A stretch of 64,000 bases of DNA from Azoarcus sp. CIB. GTDB taxonomy: Bacteria > Pseudomonadota > Gammaproteobacteria > Burkholderiales > Rhodocyclaceae. The notes beneath the pieces are model-generated. The model was not told the origin of the DNA. It made no database searches and was given only the letters and a program-made list of their open reading frames with translations. The stretch is taken from the NCBI RefSeq assembly GCF_001190925.1, contig NZ_CP011072.1, forward strand, positions 3,162,001 through 3,226,000, in the 5' to 3' direction. Position numbers and translations under genes: made by a program. This document shows positions 20,242 through 28,146 of this stretch, piece after piece; position 1 is the stretch's first letter; every line of letters starts with the position of its first letter.

Positions 20242-20810
20242 GCCGCGGCCCTCCTTTCGATCTGGTGCACGACGGTCTCGGCGTAGCCGCGTTCAAGCGC
20301 CGTCATGTTCTGCGCGAGGCCGGCATCGCGGAAATCGGAGTCCTCGAGCGCGCGCTTGAGCGAGTCGAGCGACACGACACCGGTGGTGCGTGCGAAGGCG
20401 CCGAGCATCAGCGTGTTGGTGATCGGGCGCTTGAAGATCTCGAGGGCGATGCGCACCGCGTCGAGCAGGCCGACCGTACTGACGCAGTCGGGTAGCGTGA
20501 GCTCCGCGAGCGGCCGGTGAGTCGCCTGAACCAAGGTGCCGCCCGCTTTCATGCCGGCGAAAATATCGACCGTTTTCATCAGCGTGGGATCGACGCACAG
20601 AATGCAGTCGGGCTGATAGATGTTCGTGAGCTGACGGATCTCGCGCTCACTCATGCGCAGGAAGGACACCACCGGCGCGCCGCGGCGCTCGAACCCGAAA
20701 GACGGGATCGATACCGCGTACTTGCCCTCCTCGACCATCGCCGCGGCAAGCATGCCGGACGCCATCACCGAACCCTGGCCACCCCGGCCATGGAATCTCA
20801 CTTCGTACAT
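20238..20810 (-). CDS. padE: Phenylglyoxylate:acceptor oxidoreductase, gamma subunit
   Basis: 190 residues of the POR gamma family. It begins MYEVRFHGRGGQGSVMASGM, the conserved GRGGQG loop, and continues with PSFGFERRGAPVVSFLRMSE. It binds CoA or links subunits in the family. The ATG at 20810 is preceded by GGAGGAG. The 173-base gap to padD upstream holds a REPIN-like palindrome. Confidence 0.93.
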   Translation of the reverse strand: MYEVRFHGRGGQGSVMASGMLAAAMVEEGKYAVSIPSFGFERRGAPVVSFLRMSEREIRQLTNIYQPDCILCVDPTLMKTVDIFAGMKAGGTLVQATHRPLAELTLPDCVSTVGLLDAVRIALEIFKRPITNTLMLGAFARTTGVVSLDSLKRALEDSDFRDAGLAQNMTALERGYAETVVHQIERRAAA

Positions 20811-20881
20811 CTTGTCTCCTCCTGCGTTGCAGGGTGCGGGGCTCGTCGACCCCGCGTTGTCATTTGTGCCGCGAACTTCAC

Positions 20882-20975
20882 GTAGGACGGGAGAAGCGAA
20901 GCGCATCCCGCCAATCGACCGTTCCCGACTCGACCACCATTCGGCGGGATCCGCCTTCGGCTCCTCCCGCCCTAC
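20882..20975. repeat. REPIN-like palindromic repeat (copy 1)
   Basis: A 94-base imperfect inverted repeat between padD and padE. The left arm starts GTAGGACGGGAG and runs to CATCCCGCC; the right arm starts GGCGGGATCC and ends CTCCCGCCCTAC. A related element lies at 41296-41387. Two REP-like units in head-to-head order with a short spacer are the hallmark of REPINs. It may also stabilise or attenuate the pad transcript. Confidence 0.7.
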
Positions 20976-20983
20976 CTTCGTGC

Positions 20984-21892
20984 CTACGCTCCCCCCCAAC
21001 CGGGTTTCACCGCCGGACCGGCCGGGCCGCGACCGCGCACCGGCAGGTGCGGAATCGCGAAACCCTGCGTGAAGGCGGCGCGGCGCACCAGCGTGTACTT
21101 GAACCACCAGCCTCCGGCGACCGCGACCAGACCGGCAAGGATCAAGGCCGGACTCGCCAGCGGCGCACCGACCACGCCGACCAGCAGCAGGACGGCCGGC
21201 AGCACGTTGCCGTACTTCAGGAACGGCCCGTCGATTGCGGACAGCGCGCGCAGGCTGCCTTCCGGGGCGCCGCCGCTGCGCAGGCTATGCAGGTAGTTGC
21301 GCCACAGCAGCACACGGGCGAGGAGCAGCACCAGCACGCCCGTCGCCACCGCGATCTGCCCGGCGACCTGCGGAATCACGAAGGGCGCCGCGACCGCCAG
21401 CAGGCTCGCGCCTTCGGCAAACCCGGTCGCCGCCACGAGCGGCATGCAGCGCGGGTGGCGCCAGGCGGGGATGCCCTTGTCTGCCGCGAGGATGCGCGCC
21501 TGCGCATAGACGAAGCACGCACCGAAGATGCCGGTGAGCAGGACGAACAGGCTTTGCCCCGTCGCCAGCGCCAGCACGCCGGAGCCGAACACGAAGGGTG
21601 CCACGGCCGCCTCGCGCGTCATCCACGAGGTTGCGAGGTGCCGATACACGTTGAGCGCACGCCACGGCTTGCCGATCTCGAACCACACGCAGGTGAGCCC
21701 GATGCCGATCAGCGCCATGCCGGCGACGAGCAGTGCGCGCACGTCCGTGCCCCACAGGCTGGCAACGGCCGCAAAGGCGAGGAGCCCGCCACCCGTGCCG
21801 CCAGCGATGAAGTTCGACGCCGCGCGCCAGTCCCAGTTGTGCTGCTGGTGGGGCGAGAAGCGGTCGCCGGATCGGATTTTCGCGGCTTTCAT
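20984..21892 (-). CDS. padD: Phenylacetyl-CoA:acceptor oxidoreductase, membrane anchor subunit
   Basis: 302 residues, strongly hydrophobic with about eight membrane helices, of the DmsC/NrfD type. A short N-terminus (MKAAKIRSGDRFSPHQQHNW) precedes the first helix (FIAGGTGGGLLAFAAVA). It anchors the Mo enzyme and passes electrons to quinone. The ATG at 21892 overlaps the padC stop (ATGA). The C-terminus is Gly/Arg/Pro-rich. Confidence 0.9.
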   Translation of the reverse strand: MKAAKIRSGDRFSPHQQHNWDWRAASNFIAGGTGGGLLAFAAVASLWGTDVRALLVAGMALIGIGLTCVWFEIGKPWRALNVYRHLATSWMTREAAVAPFVFGSGVLALATGQSLFVLLTGIFGACFVYAQARILAADKGIPAWRHPRCMPLVAATGFAEGASLLAVAAPFVIPQVAGQIAVATGVLVLLLARVLLWRNYLHSLRSGGAPEGSLRALSAIDGPFLKYGNVLPAVLLLVGVVGAPLASPALILAGLVAVAGGWWFKYTLVRRAAFTQGFAIPHLPVRGRGPAGPAVKPGWGGA

Positions 21893-22536
21893 TTTTTGTC
21901 CCAGATGTAATACACGCCCGGCCCGGTGCCGAGTTCCTCGTGCATGCGGAAGTGCTGCGTCTCGGCGATCAGGCGGCTGACCTTGCTTTCCGGGTCGTCG
22001 AGGTCGCCGAAGACCATCGCGCCGGAGATGCAGGAATTGACGCAGGCGGGCGTCACGTCCGGATCGCGCCCCGGCACCTGACCGGTCTTCGCCGCGAGGT
22101 CGATGCGGTCGATGCAGAAGGTGCATTTCATCGACACGCCGATGCGCGCCGGGTCGAAGCGCACTTCCTCGGACTTGATCGGCTTGTCGCCATAGGCGAA
22201 CGTCGCCTCATGCACGATCGAGCGCGCTTCGTAGGGACAGGCCATCACGCAGTTCGCACAACCGATACAGGTGTCGTAGTCGATGGCGACGAGGCCGTCG
22301 GGGCGCTTGGTCGTGGCCTTGGTCGGGCACACCTCCTCGCATGGTGGCTCGTCGCAGTGCATGCACGACACCGGCACAAAGCTGCGGCGCACGTCCGGGA
22401 ATTCGCCCGTCTCGAGGTCCAGCACGCGGCGCCACTGCACGCCCGGCGGGGTCGCGTTGGCGTTCTTGCACGCGGCGGTACAGGTCTGGCAGCCCACGCA
22501 GCGGCGCAGGTCGATGGCCATCACGTAGCGGGTCAT
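21889..22536 (-). CDS. padC: Phenylacetyl-CoA:acceptor oxidoreductase, Fe-S subunit
   Basis: 215 residues with four cysteine clusters of the DmsB/NrfC type: CVGCQTCTAACKNAN, CMHCDEPPCEEVCP, CIGCANCVMACP and CTFCIDRI..PACVNSC. It relays electrons from PadB to the membrane subunit. It has 4-base overlaps with both padB and padD. Confidence 0.92.
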   Translation of the reverse strand: MTRYVMAIDLRRCVGCQTCTAACKNANATPPGVQWRRVLDLETGEFPDVRRSFVPVSCMHCDEPPCEEVCPTKATTKRPDGLVAIDYDTCIGCANCVMACPYEARSIVHEATFAYGDKPIKSEEVRFDPARIGVSMKCTFCIDRIDLAAKTGQVPGRDPDVTPACVNSCISGAMVFGDLDDPESKVSRLIAETQHFRMHEELGTGPGVYYIWDKK

Positions 22537-25289
22537 ACAGCCTCCTTGCGTTCGACCTTGCGCACCGCGACACGCACGATGTCCGAGCCCGAGCCCGTCG
22601 CGTCCGTCAGTTCCATCGACATCGGCGCGATGGTGTTCAGGCTGGGCATGCCGAAATCCTTGGCGAGCGGGGTCGCCCAGTGGTCGAACTGGCCGAGGAT
22701 CACCAGCGTATCGGGTCGCACACCCTGTGCGAGCACCGCATCGCCGTAAGTCGCGCCGATGTGCGAGCGCACCTCGATACGATCACCGTCGGCGATGCCC
22801 AGACTCTTCGCGGTCTTGGCGTTCATGATCACGCCGGTGTGGCCGCGCACGTTCTGCGAGACCTCGCGCATCAGCGCGATGCTGGCATTGCCACCGGTGT
22901 GGTACTGCATGCTCTTGGTCGCCAGCAGCCACAGCGGGAAGTCCTCCGGCTTGCCGCCGGCGTTGGCGATCTGCTGCGTCCAGCGGCCCGGCACGTCGTG
23001 CCACTCGGGCAGCGCGGCGTATTCGGAGAGCTGCTCGTCCCACCAGTGCATCTTGTGCTCGTGCAGGCGGTTGCCGAGCTCGCGGCCGATGCGCAGCAGG
23101 CGCTCCTGGTAGGGCATCTCGTAGCGCAGGCCTTGCTTTTCCAGCGTGGGGCTCAGGTACCACTCGGTCTTGGACATCGGCACGGTGTAGAAACCGTGCT
23201 CCTTGAACCATTCGAGGTCATGCACCTCGCGTCCTTCGCTGAGGCTCGCGCTCGACGCGCGGCACACGGCGTCCCAGATCTCCTCAACGCCGTGCTCCTT
23301 GCTCGCGTCGAGGCTGTAGTCGTAGTTCTCCGCCTTCAAGGGGGCACCGCCGCCTGCGCCGCGATTCAGCGCATTGTTGTACGCCTCCAGCAGGCCCGTG
23401 CGCTTGGCGAGCTGGGTGCTGATCCAGGTGAAGTCGCGCGTGTCGCCCTGCGGTTCGACCGCCGGCTGGCGCAGCACGACGCCGCGGTGCTCCCAGAACT
23501 GCTCGACGAACTTGGTGCCGCCGACCTTGATCATCTGCAGCGATTCGAGGTCGGTCGCCTCGGGCAGCAGCAGGTCGGCCATCCAGTTGGTCTCGTCCAA
23601 CGTGTAGGCGAAGGACACCGTGAAGGGGAACTTCGCGATCTCCTCGACCAGCGTGCGCGTGTCCCAGAACGAGATCGCCGGATTGGTGCGGTAGATGAAC
23701 CACACGTCCGGCAGCGTCGGCAGGGGCATGTTCCAGTCCGACGGCACTTCGCGCTGGAACATCCACGCGAGCTGCGTCGGGCCGAGCGCCTGACTCCACG
23801 CGGTGTTGCCGACGATGGGCACCAGCGTGCGGTGGATGTTGCGCCCGGTAGGCTTCGCGACCCAGTGTTCCTTGTCGGTCGGGTTGAAGTACTGCGCCAT
23901 GAAGCCGTCTTCACCGGCTTTCACGCTCAACAGGCGGTTGTCGTGCGGGCGGTTCAGCCGCACTGTCGTGCCCAGCGTGCCGCCGGGATTTTCCAGCGCA
24001 CCGACCAGCGTCGCAAGCAGCGTGCGCGCCCAGCAGCATTCGAACGCGCCCCAGCCGTTGTTCACCGACTTGCCCAGCGTGACCGCGACGGGACGCAGCG
24101 GCAGCGTCTGCCCGTCGATCTCGATCGTCTCGCCGATCGAGGCGTTTTCCAGGTACTCGTTGGCGATACGGCGGATCGTCGCGGCGGACACGTCGCAGAT
24201 CGACTCGGCCCACTCAGGCGAGTATTTCGCCATGTGTTCGACGAGCTTCGTATAGGCGGTGATGCCTTCGGCGACGTCGAACTGCTGCCGCGCGTCGTCG
24301 GCGTCGATGCTGATTGCGCCTTCGACACGGAAATGTCCCGCCACTGCCGGCACTGCGCCTTCCGTGTCGAAGGGCACGGCGCGGCCACTACGTTCATCCC
24401 ACAACAGCGGCTTGCCCGATTCCGCGTCGCGCAGGTACAGACCGTCAGGTCCGACCAGGTACGGCGACGAGCTGCGATCACGCAGGAAAGCCACATCCAG
24501 CTTGTCGAGCCCCTGTTCGCACACCAGCACATGGATCAACGCGAACATGAAGGCCGGATCCGTCTTCGGGCGGATCGGCACCCATTCCGCCGAACAGGCA
24601 CCCGTCACCGACAAGTGCGGCTCGACCTGCACGCGCTTGTAGCCGCGCACTCGCGCGTCGGCATGGCGCGTCACCGCACAGGGGCCGCCCGAGGCTTCGA
24701 CGTTGGAGCCGATCGAGATCACGTAGCGCGCGAGCGGCGTGTCGGCGGCAACCGTGAAGCCGCGGTGCCAGAACTCGCCGTAGAGGTGCTCCGAATGCAC
24801 GCACTTCACGCCCTGGCCGGAGCCGAAGCTGTAGTCGATAGGTCCCCACGCGGCGAGGAAGGCCGGCAGCGAGCCCATGTACATGCCGGGCGTGCCGCCA
24901 TGACCGAAGGTCGCAGCGACTCGCGGCAGACCGGAGTCATCGACCAGCCCCTTCGCGCGCACCGACGTCAGCTTCGCGCTGACCAGGTCGAGCGCCTCGT
25001 CCCACGAGATCGGCACGAAGCCCGGATCCTCGTTGCGCCCCTTCTTCGGGTTGGTGCGCTTCATCGGCTGCAGCACGCGGTGCGGGTTGTAGGTCTTCTG
25101 CACCAGGCCGTAGGCCTTCACGCACACGCGACCGCGCGCCGGATGGATGTCTTCGGCGGCGAAGTTCGGCTCGATCTCGGTCGCGACGCCGTCGACGACC
25201 TTCACGTTCATGAAATCCGGTCCGGCCACGCAGTTGTAGCAATAGGTCGGAACCTTCCGCACTGATTGCGGATTGGCAGTTGAGGACAT
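22533..25289 (-). CDS. padB: Phenylacetyl-CoA:acceptor oxidoreductase, Mo-bisMGD catalytic subunit
   Basis: 918 residues, DMSO-reductase family. It catalyses the four-electron oxidation of phenylacetyl-CoA to phenylglyoxylate at the alpha-carbon under anoxic conditions. The N-terminal Fe-S site reads CYNC at residues 17-20, then VAGPDF without the usual third Cys, then Cys56 in GRVCVKAYG. Pterin-binding segments include ISIGSNVEASGGP and GYKRVQVEPH; the C-terminal MGD domain has HTGVIMNAKTAKSLGIADGDRIEV. No Tat signal is visible, so the active site probably faces the cytoplasm. GGGGGAG precedes the ATG. fdhD lies 20 bases upstream. Confidence 0.92.
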   Translation of the reverse strand: MSSTANPQSVRKVPTYCYNCVAGPDFMNVKVVDGVATEIEPNFAAEDIHPARGRVCVKAYGLVQKTYNPHRVLQPMKRTNPKKGRNEDPGFVPISWDEALDLVSAKLTSVRAKGLVDDSGLPRVAATFGHGGTPGMYMGSLPAFLAAWGPIDYSFGSGQGVKCVHSEHLYGEFWHRGFTVAADTPLARYVISIGSNVEASGGPCAVTRHADARVRGYKRVQVEPHLSVTGACSAEWVPIRPKTDPAFMFALIHVLVCEQGLDKLDVAFLRDRSSSPYLVGPDGLYLRDAESGKPLLWDERSGRAVPFDTEGAVPAVAGHFRVEGAISIDADDARQQFDVAEGITAYTKLVEHMAKYSPEWAESICDVSAATIRRIANEYLENASIGETIEIDGQTLPLRPVAVTLGKSVNNGWGAFECCWARTLLATLVGALENPGGTLGTTVRLNRPHDNRLLSVKAGEDGFMAQYFNPTDKEHWVAKPTGRNIHRTLVPIVGNTAWSQALGPTQLAWMFQREVPSDWNMPLPTLPDVWFIYRTNPAISFWDTRTLVEEIAKFPFTVSFAYTLDETNWMADLLLPEATDLESLQMIKVGGTKFVEQFWEHRGVVLRQPAVEPQGDTRDFTWISTQLAKRTGLLEAYNNALNRGAGGGAPLKAENYDYSLDASKEHGVEEIWDAVCRASSASLSEGREVHDLEWFKEHGFYTVPMSKTEWYLSPTLEKQGLRYEMPYQERLLRIGRELGNRLHEHKMHWWDEQLSEYAALPEWHDVPGRWTQQIANAGGKPEDFPLWLLATKSMQYHTGGNASIALMREVSQNVRGHTGVIMNAKTAKSLGIADGDRIEVRSHIGATYGDAVLAQGVRPDTLVILGQFDHWATPLAKDFGMPSLNTIAPMSMELTDATGSGSDIVRVAVRKVERKEAV

Positions 25290-25309
25290 GTCTCCCCCGT
25301 TTTGATTTT

Positions 25310-26128
25310 TTAGTGAACCCGCTCGGGGTGGGAATAGACGCTGTGGCGCTCGCCACGCGCAAAGCCGATCAGGGTCAGGCCGGCGGCCTGCGCGACGCGC
25401 ACCGCCATGCCGGTCGGCGCTGAAACCGCCGCCACCACCGCGATGCCGACCGCCGCCGACTTCTGCACGATCTCGTAGCTCGCGCGGCTGGTCATGAACA
25501 GGAAACCGTCGTTGAAGGAACGCTGCTGCGCCGCGATGGCGCCGATGAGCTTATCGAGCGCGTTGTGCCGGCCGACGTCCTCGCGCACGAACTCGACACG
25601 ACCGTCGAACCCGCACCATGCGGCGGCATGCACGGCGCCCGTAAGGTCGAACAGGTGCTGGCGCGACTGGAGCTCGGCCTGGGCGCGCTGCAAGGCGCCC
25701 GCATCGAGCATTCCCGTGGCGCCGACCTTGGTGATCGGGCGACAGGCAAGCTGATCGAGGCTTTCGACGCCGCAGATGCCGCAACCTGTGCGCCCCGTCA
25801 TGGCACGACGGCGTGCCCGTAGCTGAGCGAAGCGCTCGCCCGCCAGCTGCATCTGCACTTCAGTCCCGTGCGCGTGCTCGACGACCTCGATGTCGAGGAT
25901 CTCGCGGACGTTGCCGGCGATGCCCTCGCTCAGACTGAAACCGACGGCGAAGTCCTCGAGGTCCTGCGGCGTGGCCATCATCACTGCGTGCGAGAACCCG
26001 TTGTACACCAGTGCGACCGGCACTTCCTCGGCCACGCTGTCCTCGGCGCGGACCGCAGCGCCGTCGGTCCACCGGTCCACGTCGTACATCCCGTGAGCAT
26101 CCGCCATCGAAACCGCATCGTGCCGCAT
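25310..26128 (-). CDS. fdhD: FdhD-type sulfurtransferase for Mo-bisMGD enzymes
   Basis: 272 residues. The family block GRTGCGICGVESL contains the two cysteines of the sulfurtransferase site, and REDVGRHNALDKLIGA and TSRASYEIVQKSA follow. FdhD transfers sulfur from IscS to the Mo-bisMGD cofactor before insertion into formate dehydrogenase. Here it is the first gene of the pad operon with no formate dehydrogenase nearby, so PadB is its likely client (inference). Confidence 0.9.
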   Translation of the reverse strand: MRHDAVSMADAHGMYDVDRWTDGAAVRAEDSVAEEVPVALVYNGFSHAVMMATPQDLEDFAVGFSLSEGIAGNVREILDIEVVEHAHGTEVQMQLAGERFAQLRARRRAMTGRTGCGICGVESLDQLACRPITKVGATGMLDAGALQRAQAELQSRQHLFDLTGAVHAAAWCGFDGRVEFVREDVGRHNALDKLIGAIAAQQRSFNDGFLFMTSRASYEIVQKSAAVGIAVVAAVSAPTGMAVRVAQAAGLTLIGFARGERHSVYSHPERVH

Positions 26129-26199
26129 CGTCCACCTCGCAAACCGGATTTGTGTCGCCTGCCGCTACCGACGTCCAAGCCCCGACGTCTTGCGTTCAC

Positions 26200-26238
26200 G
26201 ATACAAACTGATCGCCGTATGGTCAAGCTTTCTGTATC
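26200..26238. promoter_or_regulatory. GATACA/TGTATC inverted repeat, candidate PaaX operator
   Basis: Half-sites GATACA (26200-26205) and TGTATC (26233-26238) face each other across 27 bases in the fdhD-paaX intergenic region. On the minus strand the first half-site overlaps the expected -10 of the fdhD-pad promoter and the second falls just after the start of transcription. That is a layout suited to repression. Which protein binds is not shown by the sequence. Confidence 0.45.
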
Positions 26239-26255
26239 GCTTTTTTCCTCATTGT

Positions 26256-26269
26256 TTGATTTGCATCAA
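26256..26269. promoter_or_regulatory. FNR/Anr-type box in the pad promoter
   Basis: TTGATTTGCATCAA is a perfect TTGAT-N4-ATCAA site, the consensus for FNR-family oxygen-responsive activators (AcpR in Azoarcus). Its centre is about 41 bases upstream of the start point inferred for the minus-strand fdhD-pad transcript, the position of a class II activator site. Confidence 0.75.
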
Positions 26270-26406
26270 TAACGCAGAATAGCCCCGCGCGCCTTTCGTC
26301 GGACTCCACCGCGCGTTCATTTCCCGTGCTTCCGACATGGCGTTAGAATCGACCGACCCCATCACGCTCGCGCCCCGCGGACATACGAAATAACGGTGCA
26401 AAAACA

Positions 26407-27363
26407 ATGAAAAGCCGTTTCCTGGAACAGTGGATCAGCGACTACCTGGCCGAACACCGGGTGCGCGCGAACTCCCTGATCATCACCGTGTACGGCGACT
26501 TCATCGCCCCGCACGGAGGCACCGTCTGGCTCGGCAGCTTCATCCGGCTCGTCGAGCCGCTGGGCCTGAACGAGCGCATGGTGCGCACCAGCGTGTATCG
26601 CTTGTCGCAGGACAACTGGCTGGAATCGGAACAGATCGGGCGCAAGAGCTACTACAGCCTGACGGCCTCCGGCAGGCGGCGCTTCGAGCACGCCTACCGC
26701 CGCATCTACGACACGCCGCAGGAGAGCTGGAACGGGGAATGGCAACTGGTCCTGCTGCCCTCCACGCTGGGTTCGCCCGAGCGCGACACGCTGCGCAAGG
26801 AACTGTCGTGGGCAGGCTACGGCAACATCGCGCCGGGCGTGATGGGACACCCGTCCGCCGACACCGCGACGCTGACGGAAATCCTCCAGGACACCGGCAC
26901 GCAGGACAAGGTCGTGCCGATGCAGGCGGCGACGCTCGGCGCGCTATCGACCCGGCCGCTGCAGGACCTCGCGCGCGAATGCTGGAATCTCGACGAGATC
27001 GAGGCGACCTACCGGGAGTTCTCGGACCGTATGCGGCCCGTATTGCGCTCGCTACGCAGCACGCGCAACCTCGATCCGGAACAGTGCTTCCTCATCCAGA
27101 CGCTGACGATGCATGAGTTCCGCCGGGCGCTGCTGCACGACCCGCAGCTGCCCGCGCAACTGATGCCGCGTGACTGGAGCGGCACTGCCGCGCGTGCATT
27201 GTCCCGCGACATCTACCGCATCACCTGGCGGCACGCGCAGCAGCACCTGATGGCGGTCTGCGAAACACCCAGCGGGCCGTTGCCGGCCGCAGCGGCCTAT
27301 TACTACCAACGCTTCGGCGGACTCGAAGCGGAATCTCCCGAGCAGGAACTGGTCGAGAACTGA
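26407..27363 (+). CDS. paaX: PaaX-family transcriptional regulator
   Basis: 318 residues. The N-terminal winged helix has VYGDFIAPHGGTVWLGSFIRL and LGLNERMVRTSVYRLSQDNWLES. The central PaaX domain has SWNGEWQLVLLPSTLGSPERDTLRKELSW, and the C-terminal domain has PRDWSGTAARALSRDIY. PaaX proteins repress phenylacetate genes and are released by phenylacetyl-CoA. Divergent placement from fdhD-padB makes the pad operon the obvious target. The C-terminal tail ends QELVEN. Confidence 0.92.
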   Translation: MKSRFLEQWISDYLAEHRVRANSLIITVYGDFIAPHGGTVWLGSFIRLVEPLGLNERMVRTSVYRLSQDNWLESEQIGRKSYYSLTASGRRRFEHAYRRIYDTPQESWNGEWQLVLLPSTLGSPERDTLRKELSWAGYGNIAPGVMGHPSADTATLTEILQDTGTQDKVVPMQAATLGALSTRPLQDLARECWNLDEIEATYREFSDRMRPVLRSLRSTRNLDPEQCFLIQTLTMHEFRRALLHDPQLPAQLMPRDWSGTAARALSRDIYRITWRHAQQHLMAVCETPSGPLPAAAAYYYQRFGGLEAESPEQELVEN

Positions 27364-27416
27364 GCGCTACGGGGCGGGACGCCCGGGGGGGGCGGATCGT
27401 TGCACCTTTGAACCGG

Positions 27417-28034
27417 TCAGACTCCCCGTTCGCAGGGGCCATAGGCCGCCATGAACACATCCAGCGCCCGCGCGGTCACACCGCGGATTTCCTCCTCGCC
27501 GACACTCCCCGGCAACTGGAACAGGAAGCCGTCGATCAGCTCGGATTCGAGCAAGGCATAGAAGTGCTTCGTCGCCAGCATCGGGTCGGCGCGGTGCAGT
27601 TTGCCCTGCGCCATCGCCGCCTGGAGGAAATCCGCGATCAACCTCTGACTGCGCAGCACGCCCCGTTCGTACATCAGGTGCCCGAGCTTGGTCCGCCCGG
27701 ATTCGGCAATCGACAGGTGGCGGTTGGCCAGCACTTCCGGGGAGTAGAGAAAGCCTAGAAAACGCTCGCCGAAGTGGCGCAGCGACTCGCGGATGTCGTC
27801 GGTGTTCGGATCGATCGACAGGTGGGCGGCTTCGAACTCGGCCTCGCACGAGTGAGTCATCACCTCGAAAAACAGCTCGTCCTTCGACGCGAAATAGTTG
27901 TAGAGCGTCGCCTTGGAGCCGCCCACGCGGGCACAGATCTCCGACATCGAGGCGCCCTCGAACCCGAGCTCGCGGAAGGCCTGCGCCGCCTCGTCGAGGA
28001 TGGCCTGGCGCTTTGCCTCGGTCTTGGTCTTCAT
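27417..28034 (-). CDS. TetR-family repressor of the adjacent efflux operon
   Basis: 205 residues. The N-terminal HTH reads AILDEAAQAFRELGFEGASMSEICARVGGSKATLYNYF, a standard TetR DNA-binding domain. The C-terminal part, with EIRGVTARALDVF, resembles AcrR-type effector domains. It is divergent from the OMF-HlyD-EmrB operon, with a perfect palindrome in the shared 112-base gap. Confidence 0.9.
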   Translation of the reverse strand: MKTKTEAKRQAILDEAAQAFRELGFEGASMSEICARVGGSKATLYNYFASKDELFFEVMTHSCEAEFEAAHLSIDPNTDDIRESLRHFGERFLGFLYSPEVLANRHLSIAESGRTKLGHLMYERGVLRSQRLIADFLQAAMAQGKLHRADPMLATKHFYALLESELIDGFLFQLPGSVGEEEIRGVTARALDVFMAAYGPCERGV

Positions 28035-28090
28035 GGGTCGCCCTCAAAAATAAAAGTGAACCGCTGAGTACGATTTTAGCACCACGCTGC

Positions 28091-28121
28091 TATACTTCAT
28101 ACCTGTACCGTACTGTACGGT
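28091..28121 (+). promoter_or_regulatory. Promoter and TetR operator of the efflux operon
   Basis: A -10-like TATACT (28091-28096) is followed by the perfect 15-base palindrome ACCGTAC-T-GTACGGT (28107-28121). The palindrome sits just downstream of the -10, in the position to block transcription of the efflux operon. Binding by the neighbouring TetR protein is inferred. Confidence 0.6.
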
Positions 28122-28146
28122 TGTGATTTAGAGCGAGACACTCCCG

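Noticed and set aside
22341-25265. A 974-codon open frame on the plus strand
   Set aside because: It is antisense to padB and padC, whose motifs are unmistakable.
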